Origin: Oscillatoriaceae cyanobacterium M7585_C2015_266
GTDB lineage: Bacteria > Cyanobacteriota > Cyanobacteriia > Cyanobacteriales > Oscillatoriaceae
Assembly: GCA_015295835.1 (NCBI GenBank)
Contig: DVEG01000018.1
Coordinates: 37,699-101,698, forward strand
Reading direction: 5' to 3'
Length of the DNA: 64,000 nt
Of this stretch, positions 8,578 to 17,796 are shown piece by piece. The translations under genes and the position numbers were made by a program. The notes below the pieces were generated by a model. It had not been told where the DNA came from and made no database searches. It was given only the letters and a program-made list of their open reading frames with translations. Position 1 is the first letter of the stretch, and every line of letters begins with the position of its first letter.

Positions 8578-9870
8578 TTATTGAGAAGCCATTGGTTTAT
8601 TTGGCGATTGCGCTTGCAACACTGCCACCGCACGGGCATAAACGGGATCGTTTTTTGATGTGATATCATTCGGATTAGAAACCAATTTTTTGCTTGCTTC
8701 TTCCGACATATCAACTGTAATATCCGGGGTAATTCCCTTGTGAGAAATATCTTTTCCATTAGGGGTATAATAATGAGCGATGGTGACAGCCAAACCTGAG
8801 CCATCGGAAAGCGAGTGAACTGATTGTACTAAAGCTTTGCCGAAAGTTTTGGAGCCGATAATTATTGCTCGCCCATTATCCTGTAGTGCTCCTGATAAAA
8901 TCTCGCTGGCAGAAGCCGAATTTTTATCTACCAATACCGCGAGTGGCAAATCTGTCAAAGCACTATTATTGTTCTTAATTTCTTCGTCACGCCCTTGACG
9001 ATCTACTGTTTTAACGATCGCACCTTTGTTCATCCACATGCGGGCAATATCCACACTTGCATATAGCAACCCACCTGGATTTCCTCGTAAATCTAGTACG
9101 AAGGCATTTACTTTTTTAGACTTCAAATCTTCGATCGCTCGTTGCATTTGCTCGGCTGCGTGAGCGCTGAATTCTTGTAAGCGAATGTATCCCACTCGTA
9201 TTCTGCCTTCTTCTTTAACACTGTAGCGTACGGCTTGTAATTCTATACGGGCGCGTGTCAGCGTCACTTCAAATATTCCCTTGCCTTCTCGGGAAAGCTG
9301 TAGTTTTACCTGGGTGCCTTCTTTTCCTCTAATTAATTTAACTGCTTCTTCTACAGTCATGCCCTGAGTAGGTTTGCCGTCAATTAGTAAAATGCGATCG
9401 GCTACTTGGATTCCTGCTTTTGCTGCTGGTGAATTTTCAATCGGTTCCACCACCCTCAGGGTTTTAGTTTTTTCGTCTACTTCCAATTTAATCCCCACCC
9501 CTGATAATTCGCCGGCGGTTTGCTCTGTCAGCGCCCTATACTGCTCAGGGTTCATAAATCTAGTGTAGGGATCTCCTAATTTTTCTAGAGCTTTTTCCAG
9601 TGCCGCATATGCTTGTTCGCGAGAGGTGTAATTTTTACTTAAAAGTTCTTCCCGAACTTTTTGCCAATCGACTTTATTAAACGTGCTGTCAACGTACTCT
9701 CGGTTGATTATTTGCCATGCTTCATCCAAAACTACTTTAGGACTATCTTGTAGAGCGGCACGTACAGATGAACTTAAACCAGGAACAAATAAAGATATAG
9801 TAGCCGTCGCTGCGATCGCGCTACTAAACAACAAAGCTTCGGAAACCAGAAAGCGTTTTGTAAATGACAT
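8578..9870 (-). CDS. ctpA: Carboxy-terminal processing protease (D1 processing type)
   Basis: An S41 family peptidase of about 430 residues with an N-terminal signal or anchor segment, a PDZ domain (residues about 120-200, including GVGIKLEV and AAKAGIQVADRILLIDG) and the tail-specific protease core. Catalytic motifs are present: LDLRGNPGGL, the Ser region NSASASEI (residues 319-326) and the Lys in TFGKALVQ (K347), numbered from the upstream GTG. Cyanobacterial homologues are exported, and CtpA trims the C-terminus of photosystem II D1; paralogues CtpB and CtpC share the motifs, so the letter is not certain. An in-frame GTG lies at 9876, but the ATG at 9870 is the likelier start. Confidence 0.9.
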   Translation of the reverse strand: MSFTKRFLVSEALLFSSAIAATATISLFVPGLSSSVRAALQDSPKVVLDEAWQIINREYVDSTFNKVDWQKVREELLSKNYTSREQAYAALEKALEKLGDPYTRFMNPEQYRALTEQTAGELSGVGIKLEVDEKTKTLRVVEPIENSPAAKAGIQVADRILLIDGKPTQGMTVEEAVKLIRGKEGTQVKLQLSREGKGIFEVTLTRARIELQAVRYSVKEEGRIRVGYIRLQEFSAHAAEQMQRAIEDLKSKKVNAFVLDLRGNPGGLLYASVDIARMWMNKGAIVKTVDRQGRDEEIKNNNSALTDLPLAVLVDKNSASASEILSGALQDNGRAIIIGSKTFGKALVQSVHSLSDGSGLAVTIAHYYTPNGKDISHKGITPDITVDMSEEASKKLVSNPNDITSKNDPVYARAVAVLQAQSPNKPMASQ

Positions 9871-10365
9871 TGTCACTTGTAAAAAATAATTAATCTCAAC
9901 TTTGAGCTTGGTCCTATCTTATCTTTTTCTGTTCAATTCTTTACCTGTACTCTTCTCCCTTTCTACCTGGGTAGGTACAGGCTATGTCCATTGTTTCTAT
10001 TTTAGCTGTAAACTGCCAGAGTACTAGCACCAGCTTCTTTTTGTTTGCGATAGTATTGTCTGTGGACTATGACAGTCTAATCCTTTCCCTGTTTGCTTTC
10101 GACAGTCATTGTTTATCAAATTACTCCTTAAGTTTTAAACTATTCTAGCTTATTGCGATAATTTTTGCTCTGGTAATATGGTTTTTCTGATTTTAAGATA
10201 CCCCTGCTCTGCCTTTGACTTACAGGTCATGTGACAGTTAGCTTTAGTGTCTACTCCCTACAGAATGGATGGGTTGGCTTGGTTTATATAATTGCTTAGT
10301 GAGACTCTAACTCCTTTAAAGGTATAATCTGTCTATTATACTGGTAAAACCCCTTTTTGCTAGAT
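9871..10365. promoter_or_regulatory. Divergent intergenic region, with a -10-like box
   Basis: About 495 bases between the divergent ctpA and TPR-like gene starts. TATAAT at 10323-10328 is a perfect -10 hexamer about 40 bases upstream of the plus-strand gene, although no matching -35 sits at 17 bases. The rest is AT-rich; I see no ORF, tRNA or strong hairpin. Confidence 0.35.
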
Positions 10366-11220
10366 ATGGGGGCAACTACCGTGGAATCGATAACTGAGAA
10401 CTTATTGCCCTCCCCCCCATTACCGCCAAATCAAGGAGTAAAGAATTGGCGGGGTTGGGGGCTGCTGCTGAATGTCTTAGTCGCCGTCGTTGCCCTAATT
10501 GGGGTAGGGTACCTACAGTGGTTGGGAATGCAACGCCCTCAGAAGAGTTTAGCAAATCAACAACTTGCTATACAACAAGAAGCCCGCAGATTGGAAACTT
10601 TCAAACACTTACCCCCACTGGGCTTCGACAATCTTATTGCTGATTGGATATTTCTTAATTTTCTACAGTATTTCGGTGACGATGCGCGAGAGACGACGGG
10701 CTTTTCCCTAGGGGCTGAATATTTCGATATCATTACTCGACGGGATCCCCGCTTTGCGGATATTTATCCGTTTCTTTCTTCTACTATTTCTTTCTATCTC
10801 GCCAACCCTAGGCTGGCTGTTGAATATATGCAGCGGGGCACTAGGGTTTTGACTCCGCAAATGCATCCTAGAGCTTTTCTTGTCTGGCGATTTAAAGCAC
10901 TTGATCAATTGCTGCTGTTAGGGGATATTAAGGGTGCTATTCACTCTCTAGAAATGGCGGCTAAGTGGGGAAAGGGAACTCCCTATGAGGAATATGCTAA
11001 GTTTTACCAACAAACGGCTGATTTTCTTAAGAAAGATCCTAACAGTACTCTCGTTCGTTTTATGGCTTGGAATGATGTTTACTATCAGTCTACAGATAAA
11101 AAGATAAAAGAGAGAGCTAGACAAGAAATTTTGAAATTGGGGGCTGAGGAGCGCCGGGATGAGAATGGGGAAATCTTTTTTGTCTTTCCCCAATCACCAA
11201 ATCAAAATCGGTCCCGCTGA
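10366..11220 (+). CDS. Membrane-anchored TPR-like protein, conserved in cyanobacteria
   Basis: About 284 residues from the ATG at 10366 (an in-frame TTG lies at 10357). One membrane helix occurs near the N-terminus (LLLNVLVAVVALIGVGYLQWLG), followed by a soluble helical domain with alternating helices such as IADWIFLNFLQYFGD and LGDIKGAIHSLEMAAKWG, which suggests a TPR-like solenoid facing the periplasm or lumen. I recognise it as a cyanobacterial conserved hypothetical without assigned function. It ends nine bases before the YdcF-family gene, so the two are probably co-transcribed. Confidence 0.8.
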   Translation: MGATTVESITENLLPSPPLPPNQGVKNWRGWGLLLNVLVAVVALIGVGYLQWLGMQRPQKSLANQQLAIQQEARRLETFKHLPPLGFDNLIADWIFLNFLQYFGDDARETTGFSLGAEYFDIITRRDPRFADIYPFLSSTISFYLANPRLAVEYMQRGTRVLTPQMHPRAFLVWRFKALDQLLLLGDIKGAIHSLEMAAKWGKGTPYEEYAKFYQQTADFLKKDPNSTLVRFMAWNDVYYQSTDKKIKERARQEILKLGAEERRDENGEIFFVFPQSPNQNRSR

Positions 11221-11229
11221 GGGGTTAAA

Positions 11230-11928
11230 ATGCAGTTAAAAAATAAAAATAAAAGTTATGGAAGAATATTTTCAAAGGTTTCTGGTTTAATAGCAGGCAG
11301 GATATTTGCAATTATAGGTTTAGTGTTAACTGTTACGGTGGTTGTATGGTTGACGCTGAATACGATAACATTGCGCTCGCGGGCTGATGGAAAGATAGAT
11401 GCGATTCTCGTACTGGGTGGGAGTATTCAACGGGAAATCCACGTTGCTGAGTTAGCAAAACAATATCCGCAAACGCCGATTTTAATTTCTCAAGGTTCTC
11501 AAGAACCCTGCATTTGGTTAATTTTCCAAAAAGCCAGGGCTCCTATGCAGCAGGTGGTTTTAGAAAAATGCGCCCAGTCTACTTTTGGTAATTTTTACTT
11601 TACCCTGCCCATCCTAAAAAGTAGGCAAGTTCATAGGCTGAAAGTGATTACTTCCCCTACCCATTTGCCTCGCGCCCAGTGGTTGGCACAAATTCTTTTA
11701 GGCTCTCACGGCATTTGGGTAGATGTGGAGCTAGTAAATGAAAAGGGGATTCCAGGGAATCGTGAGTCGTGGCTGAAAACTACACTAGATGTGACTCGCA
11801 GTCTGATTTGGGCTTTTATAAGTCACTTTTATCAGCCACAATGCACGGCTATAATTTCGTTGGTTTCTGTAGATATAGAAAATTGGAAACGTCGAGGTTT
11901 TGTCTGTGAACATCAAGCCCATTTGTAA
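11230..11928 (+). CDS. YdcF/SanA/ElyC-family membrane protein (DUF218)
   Basis: The 232-residue protein has an N-terminal membrane helix (about residues 17-45) and a DUF218 domain marked by DAILVLGGSIQREIHVAELA, ILISQGSQEPC and the later VITSPTHLPRA segment. Family members act at the envelope, and SanA and ElyC affect peptidoglycan integrity and vancomycin sensitivity in enterobacteria; the biochemical activity is unclear. It follows the TPR-like gene after nine bases and precedes the DUF429 gene by 11 bases, so the three form a likely operon. Confidence 0.8.
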   Translation: MQLKNKNKSYGRIFSKVSGLIAGRIFAIIGLVLTVTVVVWLTLNTITLRSRADGKIDAILVLGGSIQREIHVAELAKQYPQTPILISQGSQEPCIWLIFQKARAPMQQVVLEKCAQSTFGNFYFTLPILKSRQVHRLKVITSPTHLPRAQWLAQILLGSHGIWVDVELVNEKGIPGNRESWLKTTLDVTRSLIWAFISHFYQPQCTAIISLVSVDIENWKRRGFVCEHQAHL

Positions 11929-11939
11929 AATTAGGGAGA

Positions 11940-12764
11940 ATGAAATTTATAGGAGTTGATTTGGGTTGGATTTCTGGTGCTAGTGGTTTATGTTGTTTGA
12001 GATGGGAGAATAACCAGTTACATTTAGAAGAATCAGATAGACTAGATGCGCTCGCTGATATACTAACTTGGATAAACAAGAAAGCCCCGGCACCAGAGCC
12101 AGCAATCATTGCAGTAGACGCTCCGACTATAATTAACAATTCTACTGGCATGAGATTATGCGATCGCCTAACTCACAAATATTTTGGACGTTATCACGCT
12201 GGTTGCTATCCTGCCAATCTCAAAAGTAAATTTGCTGCTCGCACAGTAGGATTTAGTAAAAGTTTAGAAGCTCTTGGCTTTGAACACGCTCCCGAATTAG
12301 AACCCCGAAAATATGAGCGCTATCAAATAGAAGTTTTTCCCCATCCTGCTATTATAAATCTTTTTGGTTTAGCACAAATTCTCAAATACAAGAAAGGTAC
12401 ACTAACAGAACGCCGCTCAGGACTGGGAAAATTGCAGAAATATATTATAAGTATTTTACCAAAATTAGAACCAAAATTGGAGCTATTAAAAACAAAAAGG
12501 ATGCCAAACTCGCCAAAAGATTTATTTGGCGAGCTTAGCGTCCTGAGTAGTAAAAATCTCAAAGCGGTAGAAGACAGACTAGATGCACTAATTTGTGCAT
12601 ATATAGCAGCTCACTGGTGGTATTGGGGATTAGAGAGGAATTGGGTAATAGGGGATCGCGCTGGAGGCTATATCATCATTCCGAAAACAGGAATTAGAGA
12701 CATCAAGATTGTGCCCACAAAACCAAAGCTGGTTCATAGGGACTACTCAGATAGGGGTGATTAG
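11940..12764 (+). CDS. DUF429 protein, predicted RNase H-like nuclease fold
   Basis: The 274-residue protein begins MKFIGVDLGW, with the first acidic residue of the RNase H-like fold, followed by IIAVDAPTI, RLCDRLTHKYFGRYHAGCYPAN and, near the end, EDRLDALICAYIAAHW, which carries the last acidic cluster. These are the conserved blocks of DUF429. The activity is not established for the family. It is the third gene of a plus-strand set, and its last 62 bases overlap the convergent 3' end of glgP, a long coding overlap for two real genes. Confidence 0.85.
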   Translation: MKFIGVDLGWISGASGLCCLRWENNQLHLEESDRLDALADILTWINKKAPAPEPAIIAVDAPTIINNSTGMRLCDRLTHKYFGRYHAGCYPANLKSKFAARTVGFSKSLEALGFEHAPELEPRKYERYQIEVFPHPAIINLFGLAQILKYKKGTLTERRSGLGKLQKYIISILPKLEPKLELLKTKRMPNSPKDLFGELSVLSSKNLKAVEDRLDALICAYIAAHWWYWGLERNWVIGDRAGGYIIIPKTGIRDIKIVPTKPKLVHRDYSDRGD

Positions 12765-15270
12765 GTCGCACCCGCAGAGACAGACCTTGCAAACCGGAGG
12801 TAGAGTAGATAACATTGCCGACATATACACTGCGGTTGTATTCATCAGTGCCTTGATAATCCATAACAGCGATTTCGCCATTAACAATTTGACCCTTTTC
12901 ATCCAATGGTCCTTTATAAAGTTCGACTTGAACATCTTTAGGCTGGAGGGCACCGAGATTGATACAAGTTTTAACGCCGATAGTTTGATTAACTTTCACC
13001 TCTGAGGGGGCGGCGATATCGATAGATTCTAAGCGGATGTTATACCAGTGTTCAAAGAGATGCCGTTGCCAGTCAGCGAGTTCCTTAGCGGCGGCGTAGC
13101 CATTAGCAGACATAGTGTAGTAGCGATCGCTAGCTGGGAAATAAGCGCGATGGGCGTATTCTCCCACCATACGAGCAGTATTAAAAAAGGGACAATTAAT
13201 ACGGATAGCATCTTTCATTTTTGCCACCCAAGAGCGAGGAATCCCTTCAGCATCGCGTTCGTAGAAAAGCGGTATCACTTGTTTTTCCAGGAGCTCATAA
13301 AGAGCATTAGCTTCCACTTCATCTTGATACTCGGGGTCTTGATAGACTTCTCCGCCGCCTATGGGCCATCCTGTGCGGACATAATCTGCTTCATCCCACC
13401 AGCCATCGAGAACACTTAGGTTTAGCAATCCATTCATAGAAGCCTTCATGCCGCTAGTACCGGAAGCTTCGCGGGGGCGTCGGGGAGTATTCAGCCAGAC
13501 ATCACAGCCCGAAATCAAAAAACGAGAAACATTAATGTCGTAATTAGGTATAAACACGACATTACGTTCCATACCTTGTTCTTGGATGAAGTGAATAATT
13601 TGTCGAATTACTTCCTTACCCGGCATATCTTGGGGGTGAGCCTTACCGGCGATTACGAATTGCACCGGGCGTTCTTTAGATTGCAAAATTCGTTTGAGGC
13701 GTTCGACATTGCGCATGAACAGGGTGCCGCGCTTATAAGTAGCGAAGCGACGGGCAAAGCCGATGGTAAGAATATTAGGATCTAAGACTTCTTGAGCCTT
13801 AGCGATTTCTATGGGAGATGCAGCCCGTTCACGCAGATATTTTTGTAGTCGTTCGCGTATGAATACTATCATTTCGGAACGACAGCGCTCGTGATTGCGC
13901 CACAATTCCTCATCGGGAATTGATTTGACTCGTTCCCAGAGGGGATTATCAGATGGTGCCGAGGCCCAAGAGGGGCCTAAATAGCGATCGTAAAGCTCTT
14001 GAGTAGACTTAGCTACACAACTGCGGGCGTGTACGCCATTAGTAATTGAGGTTACGGGCACCTCATCTACGGGCAAACCAGGCCAGAGGTTTTTAAACAA
14101 TGCCCGGGATACTGAGCCGTGGAGTTTGGAAACGCCGTTGACAAAGCTGGCGGTTTTAATTGCCAGGGTTGCCATATTGAAAGGAGATTGTAAATCGCCG
14201 GTATTTTCCCGCCCCAGGGCCAGAAATTCTTCTCGTGACAGTCCGAAAATATGGGCATAGTGGCCCAGGTAGTGCATGATTTTATCGGGTGGGAATAAGT
14301 CGAACCCAGCAGGCACGGGAGTGTGGGTGGTGAAGACGTTGCTTGCTTTTACTACTTGGAAGGCTTGATGGAATGTCAAACCTTGATTTTGAATTAATTC
14401 TCGAATTCGTTCTAGGGCTAAGAAGGCGGAGTGCCCTTCATTCATGTGGTAACAGGTGGGATTGAGTCCGAGGGCTTTGAGCATTCGTACTCCGCCGATG
14501 CCCAACATTATTTCTTGGTGTATGCGCATATCCAAATCGCCACCGTAGAGGCGATCGGTGATGTCGTGATCGTAGCGGTTGTTGGGTTCTATGTTGGTGT
14601 CGAGCATGTATAGGGGTACCGTTCCTATCTGTATGCGCCAGACGCGGGCGTAAACGGTGCGCCCTGGATAATCTACTGCTATTCGTAGTTCATTGCCGTT
14701 GGCGTCTTTTTCTAGGTGCAGGGGCATGTTGTAAAAGTCGTTGATTGGGTAGTGCTCCTGCTGCCAGCCGTCGGCGTTTAGATATTGGCTGAAATATCCT
14801 TCTTGGTAGAGTAATCCTACTCCTACTAGGGGAATGCCTAAGTCGCTGGCTGATTTGAGGTGATCACCAGCCAGTACTCCTAAGCCGCCAGAGTAGATTG
14901 GTAGGCATTCTGCTATTCCAAATTCGGCAGAAAAGTAGGCGTAGCATTCTTGGGGTTGGGCTTTTCCTCCTCGGTTTTTGCGATACCAGTTGCGTTGGTT
15001 GAGGTAGTTGTCTAACTGGCGGACTGCTCTTTCCATCTGGGCAAGAAAGCCTTCGTCTTCTGCTACTTCTTGCAGCCGCTGTTGTGAGATGATTCCAAGC
15101 ATTAATACTGGATTGTGCCGGCTGGATTCCCATAAGTCGGGATCTAGGCGTCGGAATAGGTCTTTGGTTTCCATATTCCAATCCCAGTAAAGGTTGTATG
15201 CTAATTTCCGCAATGGTTCTAGTTGTGGCGGTAGGGATGGGGAAACGTTAAATGTACGAATTGGCTGCAT
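12703..15270 (-). CDS. glgP: Alpha-glucan (glycogen) phosphorylase
   Basis: The 855-residue GT35 phosphorylase of the shorter bacterial/archaeal type has an N-terminal DUF3417 region (PLRKLAYNLYWDWN). Conserved blocks include YFSAEFGIAECLPIYSGGLG, HMNEGHSAFLALERIR and the PLP/phosphate region EASGTSGMKASMNG. It releases glucose-1-phosphate from glycogen, giving carbon in the dark. The ATG at 15270 is preceded by AGGAGG at eight bases. The 3' end overlaps DUF429 by 62 bases in convergent orientation. A second phosphorylase elsewhere in the genome is common in cyanobacteria. Confidence 0.96.
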   Translation of the reverse strand: MQPIRTFNVSPSLPPQLEPLRKLAYNLYWDWNMETKDLFRRLDPDLWESSRHNPVLMLGIISQQRLQEVAEDEGFLAQMERAVRQLDNYLNQRNWYRKNRGGKAQPQECYAYFSAEFGIAECLPIYSGGLGVLAGDHLKSASDLGIPLVGVGLLYQEGYFSQYLNADGWQQEHYPINDFYNMPLHLEKDANGNELRIAVDYPGRTVYARVWRIQIGTVPLYMLDTNIEPNNRYDHDITDRLYGGDLDMRIHQEIMLGIGGVRMLKALGLNPTCYHMNEGHSAFLALERIRELIQNQGLTFHQAFQVVKASNVFTTHTPVPAGFDLFPPDKIMHYLGHYAHIFGLSREEFLALGRENTGDLQSPFNMATLAIKTASFVNGVSKLHGSVSRALFKNLWPGLPVDEVPVTSITNGVHARSCVAKSTQELYDRYLGPSWASAPSDNPLWERVKSIPDEELWRNHERCRSEMIVFIRERLQKYLRERAASPIEIAKAQEVLDPNILTIGFARRFATYKRGTLFMRNVERLKRILQSKERPVQFVIAGKAHPQDMPGKEVIRQIIHFIQEQGMERNVVFIPNYDINVSRFLISGCDVWLNTPRRPREASGTSGMKASMNGLLNLSVLDGWWDEADYVRTGWPIGGGEVYQDPEYQDEVEANALYELLEKQVIPLFYERDAEGIPRSWVAKMKDAIRINCPFFNTARMVGEYAHRAYFPASDRYYTMSANGYAAAKELADWQRHLFEHWYNIRLESIDIAAPSEVKVNQTIGVKTCINLGALQPKDVQVELYKGPLDEKGQIVNGEIAVMDYQGTDEYNRSVYVGNVIYSTSGLQGLSLRVRPNHPYLSSPYEPALVLWAQS

Positions 15271-15558
15271 GTATACAACCTCCTAGAAATTTTCTCACTT
15301 GAACTGGGGCATGGGAATTCCTCTTGTAAGATAAGTATCTCACTTTAATATTTTTAAAGTTTCTTACTTTAAGGAATGGTTACCATCAACCACCAGTAGT
15401 CAGCTTATTTTCACCTTAGTTGCGTAAAAATGGGATTCTCTTAATAGAAGTTTTGGTATTGCTGTGAAGGGGATGAGTGGGATAGACCGATCGCGTTATC
15501 CTAAAAGAAGAAATGTAAGGTGCGATCGCAAGCTAGCAACTATTTAAAAAGGAAAAAA

Positions 15559-16785
15559 ATGCTAGAGCAGAGTCGGCAGCGCTTAGAAAGTGAGCAGAGG
15601 TTTCGCTCGCTGATTGAAAATGGTACAGATTTGATCCTCATTCTTGATGCAGAGGGTATTTGTCGTTATACCAGCCCCTCACAAGAGCGGCTCTTGGGCT
15701 ATAGTCTCAACGAAGTCATCGGTAAGGCGGCATTTAACTGGGTACACCCAGATGATATCCCTGTGCTCACTGAGGTATTTCAGTGCTCGCTTTCTTCGCC
15801 TAGAGTTCACTTGACTGTGCCGGAATATCGTATGCAACACCGCAATGGCTCTTGGCGCATCTTTGAAGCAGTAGTCACCAATTTACTCGATCTCCCTGCT
15901 GTTAAAGGAATAGTTGTCAATAGCCACGATATCACTGAACGCAAACTCTCAGAAGTAGCCCTCAAACAAGCTAAAGAAGCTGCTGAAGCCGCTAATCGTG
16001 CTAAAAGCGCTTTCCTTGCTAATATGAGCCACGAACTTCGTACTCCTTTAAGTGTAATTATCGGCTATAGCGATATGCTTCTAGAAGAAGCTGAAGCTAT
16101 AGGCGATCGCGATTATGCCCGTGATCTTCAACAAATTCGCACTGCCGGCACTCACCTACTCTCCGTAATTAATAACATCCTTGAAATCTCTAAACTCGAA
16201 GCTGGGCAAATGAAATTATACCTCGAAACTTTTCAAATCTCTACAGTTGTCGAGGAAGTTGTAAATGTTATCCAACCAATGATACACGATAACGGCAATA
16301 CTCTACAAGTATTTAAAAGTGAAGATATAGGAGTCATTCGCGCTGATCCCACTAAATTAAGACAAATCCTACTTAATTTACTTAACAATGCTGCTAAATT
16401 CACTCAACAAGGCACAATTACTCTCTCGATTACAAAGCACCAACCAATAAAAGAAAATATTCTATTTCCCGGTGAATTTTCCCCCTCTCATACTTTCCCT
16501 TTCTCTTCAGATTTTTATCTTTTTGAGATTAGCGATACAGGTATCGGTATTTCTCAAGAAGCTTTGCCAACGCTTTTTGAACCCTTTACTCAAGCTGATG
16601 AATCTACTACCCGCCTTTTTAGCGGTATCGGTTTGGGTTTGGCTATCAGTCGTCACCTTTGTGAGATGATGGGAGGCAGAATTGCTGTAGAAAGTGAGGT
16701 GGGAGTCGGTTCTAAATTTAGAGTTTATCTCCCTACCATAGTAACAAATAATCACACCTCGCTAAATCCCCTAATCAAATGCTGA
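15559..16785 (+). CDS. PAS-domain sensor histidine kinase (soluble)
   Basis: I choose the ATG at 15559, since AAAAGG lies six bases upstream; an in-frame GTG at 15520 adds 13 residues. The protein of about 408 residues has a coiled start, one PAS domain (ERFRSLIENGTDLI-type region ending in HDITERK), a HisKA domain with the phospho-acceptor His in NMSHELRTPL, and a HATPase domain with LLNNAAKFT (N box), DTGIGI (G1) and GIGLGLAIS (G2). There is no membrane helix and no response regulator beside it. The signal is unknown. It overlaps yraN by 15 bases in convergent orientation. Confidence 0.92.
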   Translation: MLEQSRQRLESEQRFRSLIENGTDLILILDAEGICRYTSPSQERLLGYSLNEVIGKAAFNWVHPDDIPVLTEVFQCSLSSPRVHLTVPEYRMQHRNGSWRIFEAVVTNLLDLPAVKGIVVNSHDITERKLSEVALKQAKEAAEAANRAKSAFLANMSHELRTPLSVIIGYSDMLLEEAEAIGDRDYARDLQQIRTAGTHLLSVINNILEISKLEAGQMKLYLETFQISTVVEEVVNVIQPMIHDNGNTLQVFKSEDIGVIRADPTKLRQILLNLLNNAAKFTQQGTITLSITKHQPIKENILFPGEFSPSHTFPFSSDFYLFEISDTGIGISQEALPTLFEPFTQADESTTRLFSGIGLGLAISRHLCEMMGGRIAVESEVGVGSKFRVYLPTIVTNNHTSLNPLIKC

Positions 16786-17184
16786 GGGAATATACGCTTT
16801 TAGGGTTAAATTAAAATTAATGCGAGTGCATGCCACTACTATTGCTACATCAAATCGGCATGGTAACTCTGCTAAATCTGGGTGCTCTACAAGATATATT
16901 TCTGCTGCTTTCCTTAATTTGGCTTGTTTGTTAGTAGTAAGCGCTTCTAATCCACCTGCATCCCAATTTTCAAAACTCCTCGTTTTTACTTCTACAAAAA
17001 TTAATCCCTCTACTTGTGAATAAGCAATAATATCTATCTCCCCCCAACGACAATGCCAGCGACGGTGTAGCACTTGCCAACCTTGCTTCTGCAACCACTG
17101 TGCTACTAAATCTTCTCCCCGCTTTCCTATGTCGGGGGGATGGTTATTTTCGAGTGATGACATTAATGAGTAACATTCTCCCAC
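16771..17184 (-). CDS. yraN: YraN family (UPF0102) nuclease-fold protein
   Basis: The 137-residue protein has the restriction-endonuclease-like core of YraN: GKRGEDLVAQWLQKQGW, then RWGEIDIIA and FVEVKTRS, which correspond to the E-xD-ExK active-site pattern. The cellular role is not settled. An in-frame ATG at 17163 would start the protein at MSSLENN, closer to the usual family length. Divergently placed from the pentapeptide gene with a 49-base spacer, so their promoters overlap. Confidence 0.88.
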   Translation of the reverse strand: MGECYSLMSSLENNHPPDIGKRGEDLVAQWLQKQGWQVLHRRWHCRWGEIDIIAYSQVEGLIFVEVKTRSFENWDAGGLEALTTNKQAKLRKAAEIYLVEHPDLAELPCRFDVAIVVACTRINFNLTLKAYIPSAFD

Positions 17185-17233
17185 TTATATGTAAGAATTA
17201 ATATTAATATACTGGTGTTGAGGTAAAAATAGT

Positions 17234-17737
17234 ATGGGCAAACGAATCTTAACTTTTTTCTTAACTGTCACTTTTATCACTGTGGCAGGTTTGACGGCAG
17301 TTTTGGTTAGTGCTCCTTCCACTTTGGCTTTAGACTATAATAAAGAAACTCTCATAAACGTTGATTTATCGGGGCAGGATCTCAGAGACGCTAGTTTTAC
17401 TAAAGCTAATATGCGCGGCAGTAATCTTAGTCATGTTAATGCCCGTGGTGTTAGTTTCTTCGGAGCTAATTTGGAATCAGCTAATCTAGAAGGAGCAGAT
17501 TTACGGGAAGCTACTTTGGATACCGCTCGTTTCACTAAAGCTAATTTAAAAAATGCTATTCTTGAAGGTGCTTTTGCTTTTAATGCTAAATTTGATGGCT
17601 CTAATATTGAGGGCGCTGATTTTACTGATGTAATGCTGCGTGAAGATACTCAAAAAATGCTCTGTAAAATTGCTAAGGGTACTAATCCAGTAACCGGGCG
17701 CTCAACTCGCGCTACTCTTATGTGTGATGAGCTGTAA
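17234..17737 (+). CDS. Exported pentapeptide-repeat protein, thylakoid-lumen type
   Basis: The 167-residue protein has a signal peptide (about residues 1-33, hydrophobic core ITVAGLTAVLVSA ending at ALA) followed by about 16 tandem pentapeptides of A(N/D)L type, such as ANLESANLEGADLREATL, forming a right-handed quadrilateral helix. The C-terminal tail carries two cysteines (MLCK and TLMCDEL), as in plant lumenal TL15/TL17-type proteins. The location is probably thylakoid lumen or periplasm. The molecular role is unknown. Confidence 0.85.
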   Translation: MGKRILTFFLTVTFITVAGLTAVLVSAPSTLALDYNKETLINVDLSGQDLRDASFTKANMRGSNLSHVNARGVSFFGANLESANLEGADLREATLDTARFTKANLKNAILEGAFAFNAKFDGSNIEGADFTDVMLREDTQKMLCKIAKGTNPVTGRSTRATLMCDEL

Positions 17738-17755
17738 TTATTTATATTCATGAAA

Positions 17756-17793
17756 AGGCGATCGCTTTTTTAGCTTCTTAAAAAGCGATCGCT
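17756..17793. terminator. Terminator-like hairpin built from two HIP1 octamers
   Basis: Two GCGATCGC octamers (17758-17765 and 17785-17792) with flanking T and A runs form GCGATCGCTTTTT...AAAAAGCGATCGC between the convergent pentapeptide and dnaG genes. It can fold on either strand, with T-rich flanks each way. Confidence 0.55.
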
Positions 17794-17796
17794 TAA

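Noticed and set aside
13048..13419. 123-residue open frame on the plus strand
   Set aside because: Antisense to glgP; no family resemblance and no ribosome-binding site.
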